Positions 40,714-52,248 are shown, counted from the first letter of the stretch. The stretch is 64,000 bases of DNA from Haemophilus sp. HMSC068C11 (GCF_001815355.1 NZ_KV820375.1:124001-188000); one strand, 5' to 3'. Program-made: numbers and translations. The notes: generated by a model not told the origin, from the letters alone.

Positions 40714-42312
40714 TTAATGACGGAAATGTCTCATTCCAGTTAATACCATCACCATATTATGTTCGTCCGCAGCGTCAATGACTTCTTGATCGCGCATTGA
40801 ACCACCTGGATGGATAACACATTGAATACCTACTTTCGCCGCCGCATCAATACCGTCACGGAATGGGAAGAATGCATCAGAAGCCATCACACAACCGGCT
40901 ACGGTTAAACCTTCATCCTGAGCCTTAATACCCGCAATCTTCGCAGAATATACACGGCTCATTTGGCCTGCACCAATGCCGATAGTTTGATTGTCTTTTG
41001 CGTAAACAATGGCATTGGATTTCACAAATTTCGCCACTTTCCAGCAGAATAATAAATCTTTTAATTCTTGTTCAGTTGGCTGACGTTTACTCACCACTTT
41101 TAAATCATCCACACCAACCATGCCTAAGTCCGCATCTTGTACCAATAAACCTCCGTTTACACGTTTGAAATCTAAACGTTCAGAACGAGAGGTCCATTCA
41201 CCGCATTCAAGCAAACGAACATTTTTCTTACGTTTCACCACTTCTTGCGCTTCAGCAGAAACTTTCGGCGCAATAATCACTTCAACAAATTGACGTTCCA
41301 CGATTTCAGTCGCAGTTTTTTCGTCTAATTCACGGTTGAAAGCAATAATGCCACCAAATGCAGAGGTTGGATCGGTTTGGTAAGCACGGTTATAAGCTTC
41401 TAAAATATCTTTACCTAAAGCCACACCGCATGGATTTGCATGTTTAACGATCACGCAAGCCGGCTCATCAAATTCTTTCACGCATTCAAGTGCCGCATCG
41501 GTGTCTGCAATATTATTGTAAGACAAGGCTTTACCTTGTAATTGATGAGCGGTGGCTACGCTTGCTTCTTTCACATTTAAATCAATATAGAAGGCTGCAT
41601 TTTGATGGGAGTTTTCGCCGTAACGCATGGTTTGTTTGCGCACGAAGTTAAGGTTTAAAGTACGTGGGAATTGACCGCACTTCGCATTCGCGTCTTCTTC
41701 CTCTGCTACATGATATGGTTTCACCATTTGTCCAAAATAATTGGCAATCATAGAATCATATTGTGCGGTATGTTCAAATGCTTTAATCGCAAGGTCAAAA
41801 CGAGTTTCAAGTGTTAGGCTGTTGTGATGTTTATCCATTTCAGCAAGAATGTTGTTAAAATCATGATTATTCACCACGATCGCCACATCTTTATGGTTTT
41901 TCGCAGCAGAACGCACCATGGTTGGTCCGCCGATATCGATATTTTCTACCGCGTCTTCTAACGTACAATTTGGCTTCGCTACTGTTGCGGCAAATGGATA
42001 TAAATTCACAACGACCATATCAATGCCTTCAATGCCATGTTGCTGCATGATAGCATCATCTGTACCGCGACGACCAAGAATACCGCCATGTACTTTTGGA
42101 TGTAAGGTTTTCACACGACCGTCCATCATTTCTGGGAATCCCGTATAATCAGACACTTCTGTCACTGGTAAACCATGTTGCTCCAATAATTTTGCGGTAC
42201 CGCCAGTGGAAAGTAGTTTTACACCACGCTGTACTAAGCCTTGAGCAAATTCTACGATACCGGTTTTATCAGAAACACTCAGTAAAGCCTGACGAATTGG
42301 ACGATCTGTCAT
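40714..42312 (-). CDS. purH: Bifunctional AICAR transformylase/IMP cyclohydrolase
   Basis: PurH catalyses the last two steps to IMP. The 532-residue protein has an N-terminal IMP cyclohydrolase (residues about 1-200, [11 protein letters not shown] and [12 protein letters not shown]) and a C-terminal AICAR transformylase ([11 protein letters not shown], and [12 protein letters not shown] near the end). A nearly perfect PurR operator directly upstream overlaps the -10 region. The folate it uses comes from GlyA, also in this window. Confidence 0.97.
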   Translation of the reverse strand: MTDRPIRQALLSVSDKTGIVEFAQGLVQRGVKLLSTGGTAKLLEQHGLPVTEVSDYTGFPEMMDGRVKTLHPKVHGGILGRRGTDDAIMQQHGIEGIDMVVVNLYPFAATVAKPNCTLEDAVENIDIGGPTMVRSAAKNHKDVAIVVNNHDFNNILAEMDKHHNSLTLETRFDLAIKAFEHTAQYDSMIANYFGQMVKPYHVAEEEDANAKCGQFPRTLNLNFVRKQTMRYGENSHQNAAFYIDLNVKEASVATAHQLQGKALSYNNIADTDAALECVKEFDEPACVIVKHANPCGVALGKDILEAYNRAYQTDPTSAFGGIIAFNRELDEKTATEIVERQFVEVIIAPKVSAEAQEVVKRKKNVRLLECGEWTSRSERLDFKRVNGGLLVQDADLGMVGVDDLKVVSKRQPTEQELKDLLFCWKVAKFVKSNAIVYAKDNQTIGIGAGQMSRVYSAKIAGIKAQDEGLTVAGCVMASDAFFPFRDGIDAAAKVGIQCVIHPGGSMRDQEVIDAADEHNMVMVLTGMRHFRH

Positions 42313-42360
42313 TACATTTTCCTTTCATTAAATGGTTAAAAATAAGCGGGGGGAATTATA

Positions 42361-42376
42361 GCGCAAACGTTTGCGT
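42361..42376 (-). promoter_or_regulatory. PurR operator of purH-purD
   Basis: GCGCAAACGTTTGCGT matches the PurR consensus ACGCAAACGTTTGCGT at 15 of 16 positions. It abuts a TATAAT -10 element on the minus strand (42360-42355), so repressor binding would block the promoter. Confidence 0.85.
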
Positions 42377-42451
42377 TTATATAGAAAAAATTTTCCTGGT
42401 AAGCGCACTTAAAGTGCGGTGATTTATTTAAGCGATTTTAAAAACAAAAAA

Positions 42452-42468
42452 GCCCGCAAAATGCGGGC
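42452..42468 (-). terminator. Terminator after the DoxX gene
   Basis: GCCCGCA and TGCGGGC pair tightly, followed on the minus strand by T6. Confidence 0.85.
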
Positions 42469-42490
42469 AACAAAGTAATGAGATGATTGA

Positions 42491-42889
42491 TTAACGTTTG
42501 CGGTTATCTAGAGAAAATGCGCCAGCACCCGCAAACACAAAATAGAAGAACACTAAAGAATAAAGTAAAGCGAGTTCACCACCGTTCGCGATTGGGAAGA
42601 ATAAATTCCCTTTACCTGCAGCGTGCATAAAGAAATACGCATAAGCCATTTGACCAGAAAGGATAAATGCCGCAGGGCGAACAAATAAACCTAAAATTAA
42701 TAGGATTGAACCGACAATCTCAATTACCCCACCGACGATCATCAGTGGATCGCCCACTGCGCCATTACCGCCCGTCATCGAAATTGGGAATTCCCAGAAT
42801 TTCGCTGTGCCGTGTAAGATAAACATATACGCGGCGACGATACGTAATAAAGCTAAAACATACGGAGAGTATTTTTCTAAGTTTTTCAT
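42491..42889 (-). CDS. DoxX family membrane protein
   Basis: This 132-residue protein has four hydrophobic segments. It shows DoxX features: ALLRIVAAYMFILHGTAKF near the start, GGVIEIVGSILLILGLFVRPAAF in the middle and AYFFMHA later. The family occurs with redox and thiol-stress proteins; no activity is established. It is a single gene, with its own terminator, downstream of dsbD. Confidence 0.88.
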   Translation of the reverse strand: MKNLEKYSPYVLALLRIVAAYMFILHGTAKFWEFPISMTGGNGAVGDPLMIVGGVIEIVGSILLILGLFVRPAAFILSGQMAYAYFFMHAAGKGNLFFPIANGGELALLYSLVFFYFVFAGAGAFSLDNRKR

Positions 42890-43005
42890 AAAGTTTTCCT
42901 AATAAAAATAAAAAGTGATTTGAGAACGGGGTGTATATTAATGATTAACTCAAAGCCAAACAATACCTCAAATCGAAAAGGACTTTTTACTATTAGGAAA
43001 TAATT

Positions 43006-44775
43006 TTATGCTTTACTGATTTTCTCAATCCATTGTAAAAACTCAACTGGCGGCATGAATCCGTTAACACGACTCCCCTCGATTTCTTTTCCATCTCGGT
43101 TAAAGAACAAAATAGTCGGTAAACCTAACACTTTATATTTTGCCATTAAAGCGCGGTTTTCTTCGGAGTTTTTTGTCATATCAACCTGAAGAAGCAGCAT
43201 GTCGCCAAAGGCTTTTTGTACACTTGGATCACTAAATGTTTCTTTTTCAAATTCTTTACAAGCGACACACCAATCTGCATAAAGATCAAGCATCACAAGT
43301 GGTTTGTTATTTTCCGCCAGAGCTTGTTGCAATTCAGCCTCGCTTTTCACTTTCTTAAATTCAACATGAGAAACCGCCTTATTTTCGACCGCACTTGGCG
43401 CTTGGCTTTCACCCCAAACCCAAGTTTGAAGCGGTTTAACACTAATCATAGCTGCCACTAAAAAGAGAATTCGGAATACCCAACCAGTGCCATTTTTCGG
43501 CATTTGGAAAGCAAACCAAATGAAAAATGCGGTACCGAGCATCGCCCATAATCTTGGTGTCCATTCATCTGGCAGAATACGAGAAATTAAGAATACCGGT
43601 AACGCGAGCATCACAAAGCCAAAGAGCTTTTTAACGGTTTCCATCCACATGCCTGATTTAGGCAGGATTTTATTCCCAAATAAAGTGATTAAAATCAGTG
43701 GTACGCCCATTCCCAATGCGAGCAAATAAAGCGTGATCGCACCAGTAAATAAATCACCACTCTGCGCCACATAAAGCAAGGCGCCAGAAAGCGGTGCTGA
43801 TGTGCAAGGTGAAGCCACTAGTCCCGCAATCATCCCCATTAAGAACACGCCACCAAAGGCACCGGCTTTTTGCTGTTGGCTAAGTAAAGACAGTTTTGTT
43901 TGTAAGGAGCTTGGGAGCTGTAAGGTAAATACACCGAACATCGACAAGGCTAACAAAATAAAGATGATTGATAAGCCAATCATCACATAAGGATGTTGTA
44001 AAGCGACTTGAAATGGCAAACCAATTGCAGCCACAATCAACCCTAGCAAGGTATAAGTCAGCGCCATCCCCTGCACATACACAAAACTTAATGCGAAAGC
44101 GCGCCACATATTAGGGCGTTGATTTTGACCAATCACGATCGCTGAAAGCAACGGCAGCATTGGCAACACACAAGGGGTAAAAGCCAAGCCTAAGCCCAAT
44201 AAGAAAAAGCCAAATACGGCATATTTGCTACTAAATAAGCTTTCCGCTAAACGATCTTGCTCTGCTGTAGGTTGTGCGGAAAGAGCGGTCGATTTTTCTG
44301 ATGTTTTTTCAGTATTAGCGACCTGTGCGATAGGTAAATCGGCTACTTTGATTTCTTTCACTTCAGGCGGATAACAAAAACCAGCAGTGCAACCTTGGTA
44401 AGCAATTTCAACCACATCTTTGGCTTTTAATGGCGGGTGGCTTGCTTTAAAAATAGCTTGCACGGGCTTTTTGAAAATCTTCATTAAGCCAAAATAAGGA
44501 TCATTATAATCTTCAGGTGAAATAGAAAATGTCGGCATATCAAATGATGAGGTTTCCTCTTGGTTGAGCTTCACTGAAATTTTCTCTTGATAGAGATAAT
44601 ACCCTTCTGCTATCGACCAATTGACGATCACATTTTCTTGATTCTCGCTTTTTGCAGCTGAAAATTGAAAAGCGTCATCCACAGGTAAGAAAGCCGGTTT
44701 CTTATCAAAAAGACCGGCTTGAGTGGAAAGTGCGGTAAAAATAAAAAATAAAAAAAGAAGAATTCGCTTCATCAT
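43006..44775 (-). CDS. dsbD: Thiol:disulfide interchange protein DsbD
   Basis: DsbD carries electrons from cytoplasmic thioredoxin to periplasmic DsbC, DsbG and CcmG. The 589-residue protein has a signal peptide, a periplasmic alpha domain with Cys pair in GCTAGFCYPPE (about residues 125-132), an eight-segment beta domain with Cys in FTPCVLPMLPLL and SPCTSAPLSG, and a C-terminal thioredoxin-like gamma domain with CVAC (YADWCVACKEFE). All six Cys are present. A second ATG follows the first and may be the true start. Confidence 0.96.
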   Translation of the reverse strand: MMKRILLFLFFIFTALSTQAGLFDKKPAFLPVDDAFQFSAAKSENQENVIVNWSIAEGYYLYQEKISVKLNQEETSSFDMPTFSISPEDYNDPYFGLMKIFKKPVQAIFKASHPPLKAKDVVEIAYQGCTAGFCYPPEVKEIKVADLPIAQVANTEKTSEKSTALSAQPTAEQDRLAESLFSSKYAVFGFFLLGLGLAFTPCVLPMLPLLSAIVIGQNQRPNMWRAFALSFVYVQGMALTYTLLGLIVAAIGLPFQVALQHPYVMIGLSIIFILLALSMFGVFTLQLPSSLQTKLSLLSQQQKAGAFGGVFLMGMIAGLVASPCTSAPLSGALLYVAQSGDLFTGAITLYLLALGMGVPLILITLFGNKILPKSGMWMETVKKLFGFVMLALPVFLISRILPDEWTPRLWAMLGTAFFIWFAFQMPKNGTGWVFRILFLVAAMISVKPLQTWVWGESQAPSAVENKAVSHVEFKKVKSEAELQQALAENNKPLVMLDLYADWCVACKEFEKETFSDPSVQKAFGDMLLLQVDMTKNSEENRALMAKYKVLGLPTILFFNRDGKEIEGSRVNGFMPPVEFLQWIEKISKA

Positions 44776-44889
44776 AAAGTCCCAACTATTGTTCCTACTA
44801 AAATTCTAGCATAGATCAAAAGAATGTTAATAATTTATGACTTAGATCATAAAATTAAATGTAATTTAAACAATGACCGCACTTTTCTG

Positions 44890-44918
44890 TTGTTACAGCA
44901 ATGTTACAATTATAGAAT
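44890..44918 (+). promoter_or_regulatory. arcA: Predicted arcA promoter
   Basis: TTGTTA and TAGAAT separated by 17 bases end 33 bases before the arcA ATG. A USS lies just upstream. Confidence 0.4.
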
Positions 44919-44951
44919 ATGCCCATAACAAAGAATAACAAGGAGCAACGA

Positions 44952-45665
44952 ATGGCTACCCCAAAAATTCTCATCGTGGAAGATGAAGCGGTAACCCGTA
45001 ATACGTTAAAAGGAATTTTTGAAGCTGAGGGCTATGAGGTATTACAAGCACAAGATGGTGCCGAAATGTATCGTCAGTTAAGCTCAGAAACGGTTAATCT
45101 CATCGTATTAGATATCAACTTACCCGGTAAAAATGGTTTATTACTGGGCCGTGAATTACGTGAAAAAACACCTATCCCTCTGATTTTCCTAACAGGGCGA
45201 GATAATGAAGTCGATAAAATTTTAGGTTTAGAAATTGGGGCCGATGATTATCTCACTAAGCCATTTAACCCAAGAGAACTCACCATTCGTGCACGAAATT
45301 TATTGCATCGCACCATGACACTAAATGGCAAAGAAACCCATTTACAACGTGAGAACTATCGTTTTAATGGCTGGACACTAGATTTAAATAGCCACAATTT
45401 AATCACACCTGAAGGCATTGAATTTAAACTGCCTCGTAGTGAATTTCGTGCCATGTTGCACTTCTGCGAAAACCCTGGCAAATTGCAAACTCGTGAAGAA
45501 TTATTGCTAAAAATGACAGGACGTGAATTAAAACCACAAGATCGTACCGTGGATGTGACAATTCGCCGTATTCGCAAACATTTTGAAGATCATCCTAATA
45601 CACCAGAAATCATTGCTACCGTGCATGGTGAAGGCTATCGTTTCTGTGGTGAATTAGAAGAATAA
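44952..45665 (+). CDS. arcA: Response regulator ArcA
   Basis: ArcA represses aerobic metabolism under low oxygen when phosphorylated by ArcB. The 237-residue protein has a receiver domain with Asp54 (VLDINLPG) and an OmpR-type winged helix at the C-terminus ([17 protein letters not shown]). The start at 44952 ([10 protein letters not shown]) has AAGGAG upstream and matches the family; an ATG 11 codons earlier lies before the ribosome site. No sensor gene is adjacent, as is usual for arcA. Confidence 0.96.
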   Translation: MATPKILIVEDEAVTRNTLKGIFEAEGYEVLQAQDGAEMYRQLSSETVNLIVLDINLPGKNGLLLGRELREKTPIPLIFLTGRDNEVDKILGLEIGADDYLTKPFNPRELTIRARNLLHRTMTLNGKETHLQRENYRFNGWTLDLNSHNLITPEGIEFKLPRSEFRAMLHFCENPGKLQTREELLLKMTGRELKPQDRTVDVTIRRIRKHFEDHPNTPEIIATVHGEGYRFCGELEE

Positions 45666-45681
45666 TCGATCATTTAGTAAT

Positions 45682-45710
45682 AAAAGGCTGAGTCAAATCA
45701 GCCTTTTGTT
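45682..45710 (+). terminator. Terminator after arcA
   Basis: AAAAGGCTGA and TCAGCCTTTT form a 10-bp stem followed by T's. Confidence 0.85.
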
Positions 45711-45777
45711 TTTTGCTATCCACGGCGAGATTCGGTAAAATCAACGCCAATTTACGATTAATAAACAACGGATAACA

Positions 45778-46260
45778 ATGACCAAGAAGAAAGTCAAAGT
45801 CGGCTCCAACACCATTGCGTTAAATAAACGAGCTCGACACGAATATTTTATTGAAGATGAAATTGAAGCCGGCCTTGAATTACAAGGTTGGGAAGTGAAA
45901 TCAATGCGCGCAGGTAAAGCCAATATCAGCGATAGCTACATCATTTTTAAAAACGATGAAGCCTATTTATTTGGTGCGACCATTCAACCATTAAGCTTGG
46001 CCTCTACTCACGTGGTTTGCGATCCGACGCGTACACGTAAGCTTTTATTGAATAAACGTGAACTAGATAATCTTTTCGGTAAATCAAGCCGTGATGGTTT
46101 TACTATTGTTGCCCTTTCTCTTTATTGGAAAGGCCCTTGGGCTAAGATCAAAATCGGTCTTGCGAAAGGTAAAAAACAACATGATAAACGTGATGATATT
46201 AAAGAGCGTGAATGGAAAGTAGCGAAAGAGCGTATTATGAAAAACGCACATCGTGGATAA
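45778..46260 (+). CDS. smpB: SsrA-binding protein SmpB
   Basis: SmpB delivers tmRNA to stalled ribosomes. The 160-residue protein has the conserved N-terminal [28 protein letters not shown] and a basic C-terminal tail ([14 protein letters not shown]). Length equals the E. coli protein. The tmRNA gene itself was not found nearby. Confidence 0.97.
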   Translation: MTKKKVKVGSNTIALNKRARHEYFIEDEIEAGLELQGWEVKSMRAGKANISDSYIIFKNDEAYLFGATIQPLSLASTHVVCDPTRTRKLLLNKRELDNLFGKSSRDGFTIVALSLYWKGPWAKIKIGLAKGKKQHDKRDDIKEREWKVAKERIMKNAHRG

Positions 46261-46279
46261 CTCTCCCTCCAAACTGACA

Positions 46280-46308
46280 AAATGCCTTTCAATCGAAAGG
46301 CATTTTTC
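46280..46308 (+). terminator. Terminator after smpB
   Basis: AAATGCCTTTC and GAAAGGCATTT make an 11-bp stem with a T-rich tail. Confidence 0.85.
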
Positions 46309-46356
46309 TTTTTCTCAATATGAAAAAAATTCTCATAGCTATGAATAAAATTATAT

Positions 46357-46371
46357 TGATAATCATTCTCT
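46357..46371 (+). promoter_or_regulatory. Fur/Zur-type box before the zinc-independent ribosomal protein genes
   Basis: TGATAATCATTCTCT matches the Fur 7-1-7 motif TGATAATNATTATCA at 13 of 15 positions. Placed on the 19-base Fur consensus it matches 16 of 19. It lies 50 bases before the L31 start. In other bacteria such genes are under Zur, whose boxes look different in enterobacteria, so which metal regulator binds here is open. Confidence 0.55.
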
Positions 46372-46420
46372 TTTGAATTAGTATCTTCGCCCAATTCTTT
46401 TCGTTATATAAGGAGCTCTA

Positions 46421-46687
46421 ATGAAAAAAGGCATTCACCCTGAAAATTATCGTACCGTTTTATTTTACGATTCCAACGCAAAACAAGGCTTTCTCATCCG
46501 TTCTTGTGCTAAAACCAACAACACCATGAAATGGGAAGATGGTAACGAATACCCTGTATTTATGTGCGATACCTCATCTGCTTCTCACCCATTTTATACT
46601 GGTAAAACTCGTCAAATTGGTAATGAAGGTCGTGCAAGTGAATTTGCAAACCGTTACGGTAAATTTGGCGCATTTAAATCAAAATAG
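46421..46687 (+). CDS. rpmE2: 50S ribosomal protein L31 type B (zinc-independent)
   Basis: This 88-residue paralogue of L31 starts [18 protein letters not shown] and contains [11 protein letters not shown], the type B signature. The N-terminal CxxC zinc motif of type A is absent, so it can replace the zinc form when zinc is scarce. The L36 paralogue follows 9 bases downstream, and a Fur/Zur-like box lies upstream; GGAG precedes the ATG. Both features fit metal-limited expression. Confidence 0.94.
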   Translation: MKKGIHPENYRTVLFYDSNAKQGFLIRSCAKTNNTMKWEDGNEYPVFMCDTSSASHPFYTGKTRQIGNEGRASEFANRYGKFGAFKSK

Positions 46688-46696
46688 GAATCTTCA

Positions 46697-46834
46697 ATGA
46701 AAGTATTATCTTCACTCAAAAGTGCTAAAAACCGTCCTGGCTGCAAAATTGTTCGTCGCCACGGTGTCGTTTATGTCATTTCGAAAACCAACCCTCGCTT
46801 TAAAGCGCGTCAAGGTGGGAAAAAGAAAGGTTAA
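46697..46834 (+). CDS. rpmJ2: 50S ribosomal protein L36 type B (zinc-independent)
   Basis: This 45-residue basic protein reads [19 protein letters not shown] and continues [19 protein letters not shown], close to E. coli YkgO (46 residues). It keeps only one Cys of the zinc ribbon, so it cannot bind zinc in the usual way. It is in one transcript with rpmE2. A terminator follows. Confidence 0.93.
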   Translation: MKVLSSLKSAKNRPGCKIVRRHGVVYVISKTNPRFKARQGGKKKG

Positions 46835-46846
46835 CCCCAATAAAAA

Positions 46847-46876
46847 AAGAGCGGTCAAATTTCCGCTCTTTTTTCA
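46847..46876. terminator. Bidirectional terminator between rpmJ2 and obgE
   Basis: AAAAGAGCGG and CCGCTCTTTT pair between converging genes, with A and T runs on both sides. Confidence 0.85.
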
Positions 46877-46884
46877 TTTAGGCA

Positions 46885-48084
<1,200 letters not shown>

Positions 48085-49002
48085 TTACTTTGATTGCGGT
48101 AATAATTTATGTCCGATTGCCGACAAAATTGCTCCGCATACTACAACAAACGCCCCAATATAGCTAATCATATTTAATTCTGGCGCAGCAAAATTCTCAG
48201 GGCTCATATAATGGGCAAGATGGGCAAAGAAAATGGTAAAGAGTGGTACTAAGGTTATCACTACGCTTACTTTAGAAACCTCCCAACGATTAAGCGCCTC
48301 AGCATAAGCCCCATAACCAAATAACGTATTCAAGCAACAATAAACAAAACAACCGAATGCAAACGGGGTGAGGTTACTCACTTGTGAAAATTCAGCAACA
48401 GGTGTAAAGACTAAAAGACAGCCAAAATACATCATTAATAAAATTTGTTGCGAACTAAAACGACGGAGCATGAGCTTTTGTGCCATACCATAAGCCACCC
48501 AAACTAATGAAGCAGTCAGGCTGAGTAAGACACCTGTTAAATAACCACTCTCTCCTTTAAACACCTCAAGCTTATCATTGAAGAAAACCAGCAACCCAGC
48601 CAATAACAAACCTAAACCAATCTTTTGATGTAATCCGAGCTTTTCTTTAAAGACAAAAAGACCGCAAATTAACATACCAAAAGAAGAAAAATGAATAAAA
48701 ATTTGAGCTGAAGAAGGATCGATAAAATTAAGTGAACTATTAAATAAAAAGAAATTACCTGCTAATCCTGCTACACCGATGAGTACAAGCCAAATAAAAC
48801 GACCACCTTTCGAAAATTGTGGCAATTTTTTCTTGTAACCTAACAGAATCAATAGTGCAAGAGAAGCTACCGCAAATCGATACCAAACGATCGTTTGTGG
48901 TGTCATCACGGATAAAACCTGTTTTAACGCAATAGGTAAAGATCCCCATGCCATCGCTGTAATTAAAGCAAATAGAAATCCTAAAAGAGGTTGTTGTTTC
49001 AT
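48085..49002 (-). CDS. EamA family transporter (DMT superfamily)
   Basis: This 305-residue protein has ten hydrophobic segments in two EamA repeats; the first has AMAWGSLPIALKQVL, the second LTASLVWVAYGMAQKL. Members export amino acids, nucleosides or other metabolites; substrate here unknown. It sits between rpmA and obgE on the same strand. AAGGA lies before the ATG. Confidence 0.88.
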   Translation of the reverse strand: MKQQPLLGFLFALITAMAWGSLPIALKQVLSVMTPQTIVWYRFAVASLALLILLGYKKKLPQFSKGGRFIWLVLIGVAGLAGNFFLFNSSLNFIDPSSAQIFIHFSSFGMLICGLFVFKEKLGLHQKIGLGLLLAGLLVFFNDKLEVFKGESGYLTGVLLSLTASLVWVAYGMAQKLMLRRFSSQQILLMMYFGCLLVFTPVAEFSQVSNLTPFAFGCFVYCCLNTLFGYGAYAEALNRWEVSKVSVVITLVPLFTIFFAHLAHYMSPENFAAPELNMISYIGAFVVVCGAILSAIGHKLLPQSK

Positions 49003-49136
49003 GATGTCTTCCTTTATTTGGCTAAAGCACAGTTAGGAATTCAGGTAAATTTCATTCTAAGAAATATTGAAGAGAATGAATGACAGTGCCAAGATAACAG
49101 ATTTGATTAATGATTGTAAATTACTGATAAAAAAGA

Positions 49137-49165
49137 AAACGCCCCACAGATAATGCGGGGCGTTT
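49137..49165 (-). terminator. Terminator after rplU-rpmA
   Basis: AAACGCCCC and GGGGCGTTT form a 9-bp GC-rich stem followed by T's on the minus strand. Confidence 0.85.
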
Positions 49166-49182
49166 AAAAATCAGATGTAAAA

Positions 49183-49440
49183 TTATTCAGTTACAATACT
49201 TACGTATTTACGGCTTTTCTCGCCTTTAACTTCAAATTTTACTTTACCGTCAGCAGTAGCAAATAAGGTGTGGTCACGACCCATACCTACGTTGTTACCT
49301 GCGTGGAATTTAGTACCACGTTGACGTACAATGATGCTACCTGCTAATACAGATTCGCCACCGAAACGTTTAACACCAAGGCGTTTAGCTTCAGAATCAC
49401 GACCGTTACGAGTTGAACCACCAGCTTTTTTAGTTGCCAT
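49183..49440 (-). CDS. rpmA: 50S ribosomal protein L27
   Basis: This 85-residue protein begins [20 protein letters not shown], with the flexible N-terminus that reaches the peptidyl-transferase centre. It continues with LGVKRFGGE and [13 protein letters not shown]. It follows rplU by 20 bases and ends in a strong terminator. Confidence 0.98.
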
Positions 49441-49460
49441 CTACTTGATCTCCTCTGAAA

Positions 49461-49772
49461 TTATGCTTGAATCCCAGTGATTTTCACTTCTGTGAACCAC
49501 TGACGATGACCTTGTTGTTTACGGCTGTGTTTACGACGACGGAACTTAACGATTTTAACTTTATCGCCACGACCTTGTGCCACAACTTCAGCCACTACTT
49601 TCGCGCCAGCTACTACTGGTGCACCAATTTTAACATCTTCACCATTAACGACCATCAACACTGAGTCGAACTCAACTGTTGCGCCAGTTGCAAGTTCAAG
49701 TTTTTCTAAACGAACTACTTGACCTTCGCTCACACGGTGTTGTTTACCGCCACTTTGGAAAACTGCGTACAT
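49461..49772 (-). CDS. rplU: 50S ribosomal protein L21
   Basis: This 103-residue protein starts [18 protein letters not shown] and contains [16 protein letters not shown] near the C-terminus, both typical of L21. Its length equals E. coli L21. The start at 49772 is favoured over an ATG 18 codons upstream, which lies in the leader. A strong promoter (49849-49877) is upstream. It forms an operon with rpmA. Confidence 0.97.
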   Translation of the reverse strand: MYAVFQSGGKQHRVSEGQVVRLEKLELATGATVEFDSVLMVVNGEDVKIGAPVVAGAKVVAEVVAQGRGDKVKIVKFRRRKHSRKQQGHRQWFTEVKITGIQA

Positions 49773-49848
49773 AAATACTCCGCTATAATTGTGCTTCTCC
49801 GTTACTATTTTCGGTCCGCACTTCAAAATTCATATAAATAGGTCGTAA

Positions 49849-49877
49849 ATTCTACGGAAAAAACAACTCGATCGCAA
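49849..49877 (-). promoter_or_regulatory. rplU-rpmA promoter
   Basis: On the minus strand TTGCGA (49877-49872) and TAGAAT (49854-49849) are spaced by 17 bases, 77 bases before the L21 start, leaving room for a leader of about 70 bases. Confidence 0.65.
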
Positions 49878-49995
49878 GCACTTATTTGCAATAAAATAAA
49901 AAAAAGCGCTTTTCCTCGAGTTTAATTTCAGAAACCCTGAAAAATCGGGTAAAATTCACCGCACTTTTCTTTTATATACACAACCATCGAACCAA

Positions 49996-50991
49996 ATGAA
50001 GATGAACAAACAAGATTTAATGGATATGCATGCAATCCAAGCATTAACAGATGCGGATATGCAGAAAGTCAACCAAGCCATTTTAGCACAAATTAACTCC
50101 GATGTGCCGATGGTTAATCAGCTTGGTTTTTATATTGTGCAAGGTGGCGGAAAACGTATTCGACCACTTATTGCGGTTTTAGCGGCGCGTGCATTAGGCT
50201 ACGAAAGCGATAAAGTGGCCACTTGTGCTACCTTTGTAGAATTTATTCACACCGCTTCTTTATTACATGATGATGTGGTAGATGAATCGGATATGCGTCG
50301 TGGTCGAGCAACGGCAAACTCAGCCTTTGGTAATGCGGCTAGCGTATTAGTGGGAGACTTCATTTATACTCGCGCATTCCAATTAGTGGCACAGTTACAA
50401 TCGCTAGATATTCTTCGTATTATGGCGGACGCCACCAACGTGTTGGCGGAAGGTGAAGTTCAACAATTAATGAACGTGAACGATCCCGATACCACAGAAG
50501 AAAGCTATATGCGTGTGATTTATAGTAAAACGGCACGCTTATTTGAGGTGGCGGCACAATCTGTTGCAATTGTTGCAGGTGCTGAAAAATCAATTGAAAC
50601 CGCATTTCAAGAATATGGTCGTTATCTTGGTACCGCATTCCAATTAGTAGATGACGTGCTAGATTACAGCGCAAACGCTGCAGCATTAGGTAAAAATGTG
50701 GGTGATGACCTCGCTGAAGGTAAACCAACTCTTCCTTTATTACACGCAATGCGTCACGGTAATCCACAACAAGCCGCGCTTATTCGTGAAGCCATTGAAC
50801 AAGGCGGAAAACGTGATGCGATCGATGACGTACTTGCAATTATGACAGAACATAAATCTCTCGATTACGCAATGGAGCGCGCAAAACAAGAAGCTCAAAA
50901 AGCGGTTGATGCCATTGCATTATTACCTGAAAGCCAATACAAAAAAGCCTTAATTTCACTGGCTTATTTATCGGTAGACCGAACTTATTAA
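49996..50991 (+). CDS. ispB: Octaprenyl diphosphate synthase
   Basis: IspB builds the long isoprenoid tail of quinones. The 331-residue protein has [16 protein letters not shown], the first Asp-rich motif [15 protein letters not shown] (about residues 90-104) and the second, QLVDDVLDY. The start is uncertain: ATG codons at 49996 and 50002 both lack a strong ribosome site. queH follows after one base. Confidence 0.95.
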   Translation: MKMNKQDLMDMHAIQALTDADMQKVNQAILAQINSDVPMVNQLGFYIVQGGGKRIRPLIAVLAARALGYESDKVATCATFVEFIHTASLLHDDVVDESDMRRGRATANSAFGNAASVLVGDFIYTRAFQLVAQLQSLDILRIMADATNVLAEGEVQQLMNVNDPDTTEESYMRVIYSKTARLFEVAAQSVAIVAGAEKSIETAFQEYGRYLGTAFQLVDDVLDYSANAAALGKNVGDDLAEGKPTLPLLHAMRHGNPQQAALIREAIEQGGKRDAIDDVLAIMTEHKSLDYAMERAKQEAQKAVDAIALLPESQYKKALISLAYLSVDRTY

Positions 50992-50992
50992 T

Positions 50993-51733
50993 ATGACTGA
51001 AGAACAAATTCAACCGCAAAGTGCGGTCGATTCTCAACCTAAATTTCAAAAAACACGTAAACAAAAAGTGCGCAAGGATCCCAATGCGCCTTTTATTCGT
51101 GAAAAACTCGAATTACCCGAAGGACATAATAAGTTACTTCTCCACTCCTGCTGCGCGCCTTGCTCAGGTGAAGTGATGGAAGCCATTTTGGCCTCGGGTA
51201 TTGAATTTACGATTTATTTTTACAACCCGAATATTCATCCATTAAAAGAATATTTAATTCGTAAAGAAGAAAATATCCGCTTTGCCCAAAAATTTGGGAT
51301 TCCGTTTATTGATGCTGACTACGATCGCCAACAATGGTTTGATCGCGCAAAAGGTATGGAATGGGAACCTGAACGTGGCATTCGCTGTACCATGTGTTTT
51401 GATATGCGTTTTGAAAAAGCCGCTGAATATGCTCATGAAAATGGTTTCCCTGTATTTACTAGCTGCCTTGGTATTTCTCGCTGGAAAGACATGGAGCAAA
51501 TTAATGGTTGTGGTCACCGTGCGGCTGAAAAATATGATGATGTGATTTATTGGGATTATAACTGGCGTAAAGCTGGTGGATCGCAACGCATGATCGAAAT
51601 CAGTAAACGTGAACGTTTTTATCAGCAAGAATATTGTGGCTGTGTTTATTCTTTACGAGACAGCAATAAATGGCGTGAAGAAACGGGGCGACAAAAAATT
51701 GAAATTGGTAAACTCTATTACACGCCCGATTAA
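50993..51733 (+). CDS. queH: Epoxyqueuosine reductase QueH
   Basis: QueH reduces epoxyqueuosine to queuosine in tRNA, replacing the cobalamin-dependent QueG. The 246-residue protein (DUF208) has the adjacent Cys pair in [14 protein letters not shown] (about residues 51-58), [10 protein letters not shown] and [10 protein letters not shown], which hold an Fe-S and a second metal site. It directly follows ispB. With queA and tgt in this window it completes the last three steps of the pathway. Confidence 0.93.
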   Translation: MTEEQIQPQSAVDSQPKFQKTRKQKVRKDPNAPFIREKLELPEGHNKLLLHSCCAPCSGEVMEAILASGIEFTIYFYNPNIHPLKEYLIRKEENIRFAQKFGIPFIDADYDRQQWFDRAKGMEWEPERGIRCTMCFDMRFEKAAEYAHENGFPVFTSCLGISRWKDMEQINGCGHRAAEKYDDVIYWDYNWRKAGGSQRMIEISKRERFYQQEYCGCVYSLRDSNKWREETGRQKIEIGKLYYTPD

Positions 51734-51745
51734 AAAACACATAAA

Positions 51746-51780
51746 AAAAGAACCGCACTTTCAACATGCGGTTCTTTTTT
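51746..51780. terminator. Terminator between queH and zapA
   Basis: AAAGAACCGCA and TGCGGTTCTTT form an 11-bp stem between converging genes; one arm includes a USS. Confidence 0.85.
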
Positions 51781-51782
51781 AT

Positions 51783-52088
51783 TTAATCTACGATGGTACG
51801 CCCACCTAATGCATTCTCTAAAGAATGATCTAACTGCTGAATTCGCGTACATAACACGTTTTCAATCTGGGCATTTTTATTTTTTTCTTGGGTTAATTCA
51901 AAACTTAAATTCAAGGCAACAATAGAAAGCACACGGTCTAATTGCAATAAACCTGTACGCTCTTTCATTTCAGACACTTGAAGATCTAAATTACGCGCCG
52001 CTTGACGCAAAATCTCTTCTTGTTCTGCAGGGACATTCAAGCGCAGCACTTGCCCTAATACAACAACTTCAACCAGTTTTAATGACAT
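51783..52088 (-). CDS. zapA: Cell division protein ZapA
   Basis: This 101-residue coiled-coil protein bundles FtsZ. It starts MSLKLVEVVVLGQVLRLNVP and contains RVLSIVALNLSFEL before a C-terminal coiled coil. In E. coli zapA is next to ssrS and fau; here those two lie together at 27 kb, far from zapA, so the old block has been split. Confidence 0.92.
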   Translation of the reverse strand: MSLKLVEVVVLGQVLRLNVPAEQEEILRQAARNLDLQVSEMKERTGLLQLDRVLSIVALNLSFELTQEKNKNAQIENVLCTRIQQLDHSLENALGGRTIVD

Positions 52089-52208
52089 GTTATTCCCTTA
52101 TGTTGAATGCTCAAGTAATCCTATTATGCCACAGCCAAACGCCTTCGTCATAATTTTTACGTTTAATTGACCGCACTTTATCCGTTCGCCCCATTTCGCA
52201 ATTTACGC

Positions 52209-52214
52209 TATAAT
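52209..52214 (+). promoter_or_regulatory. -10 element before polA
   Basis: TATAAT is a perfect -10 box 35 bases before the PolA start. Its -35 (near TTCGCC) is weak. It overlaps a spurious upstream ATG, supporting the later start. Confidence 0.45.
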
Positions 52215-52248
52215 GCGACACTTTTCATTATTTTTGAACGGAATATTT

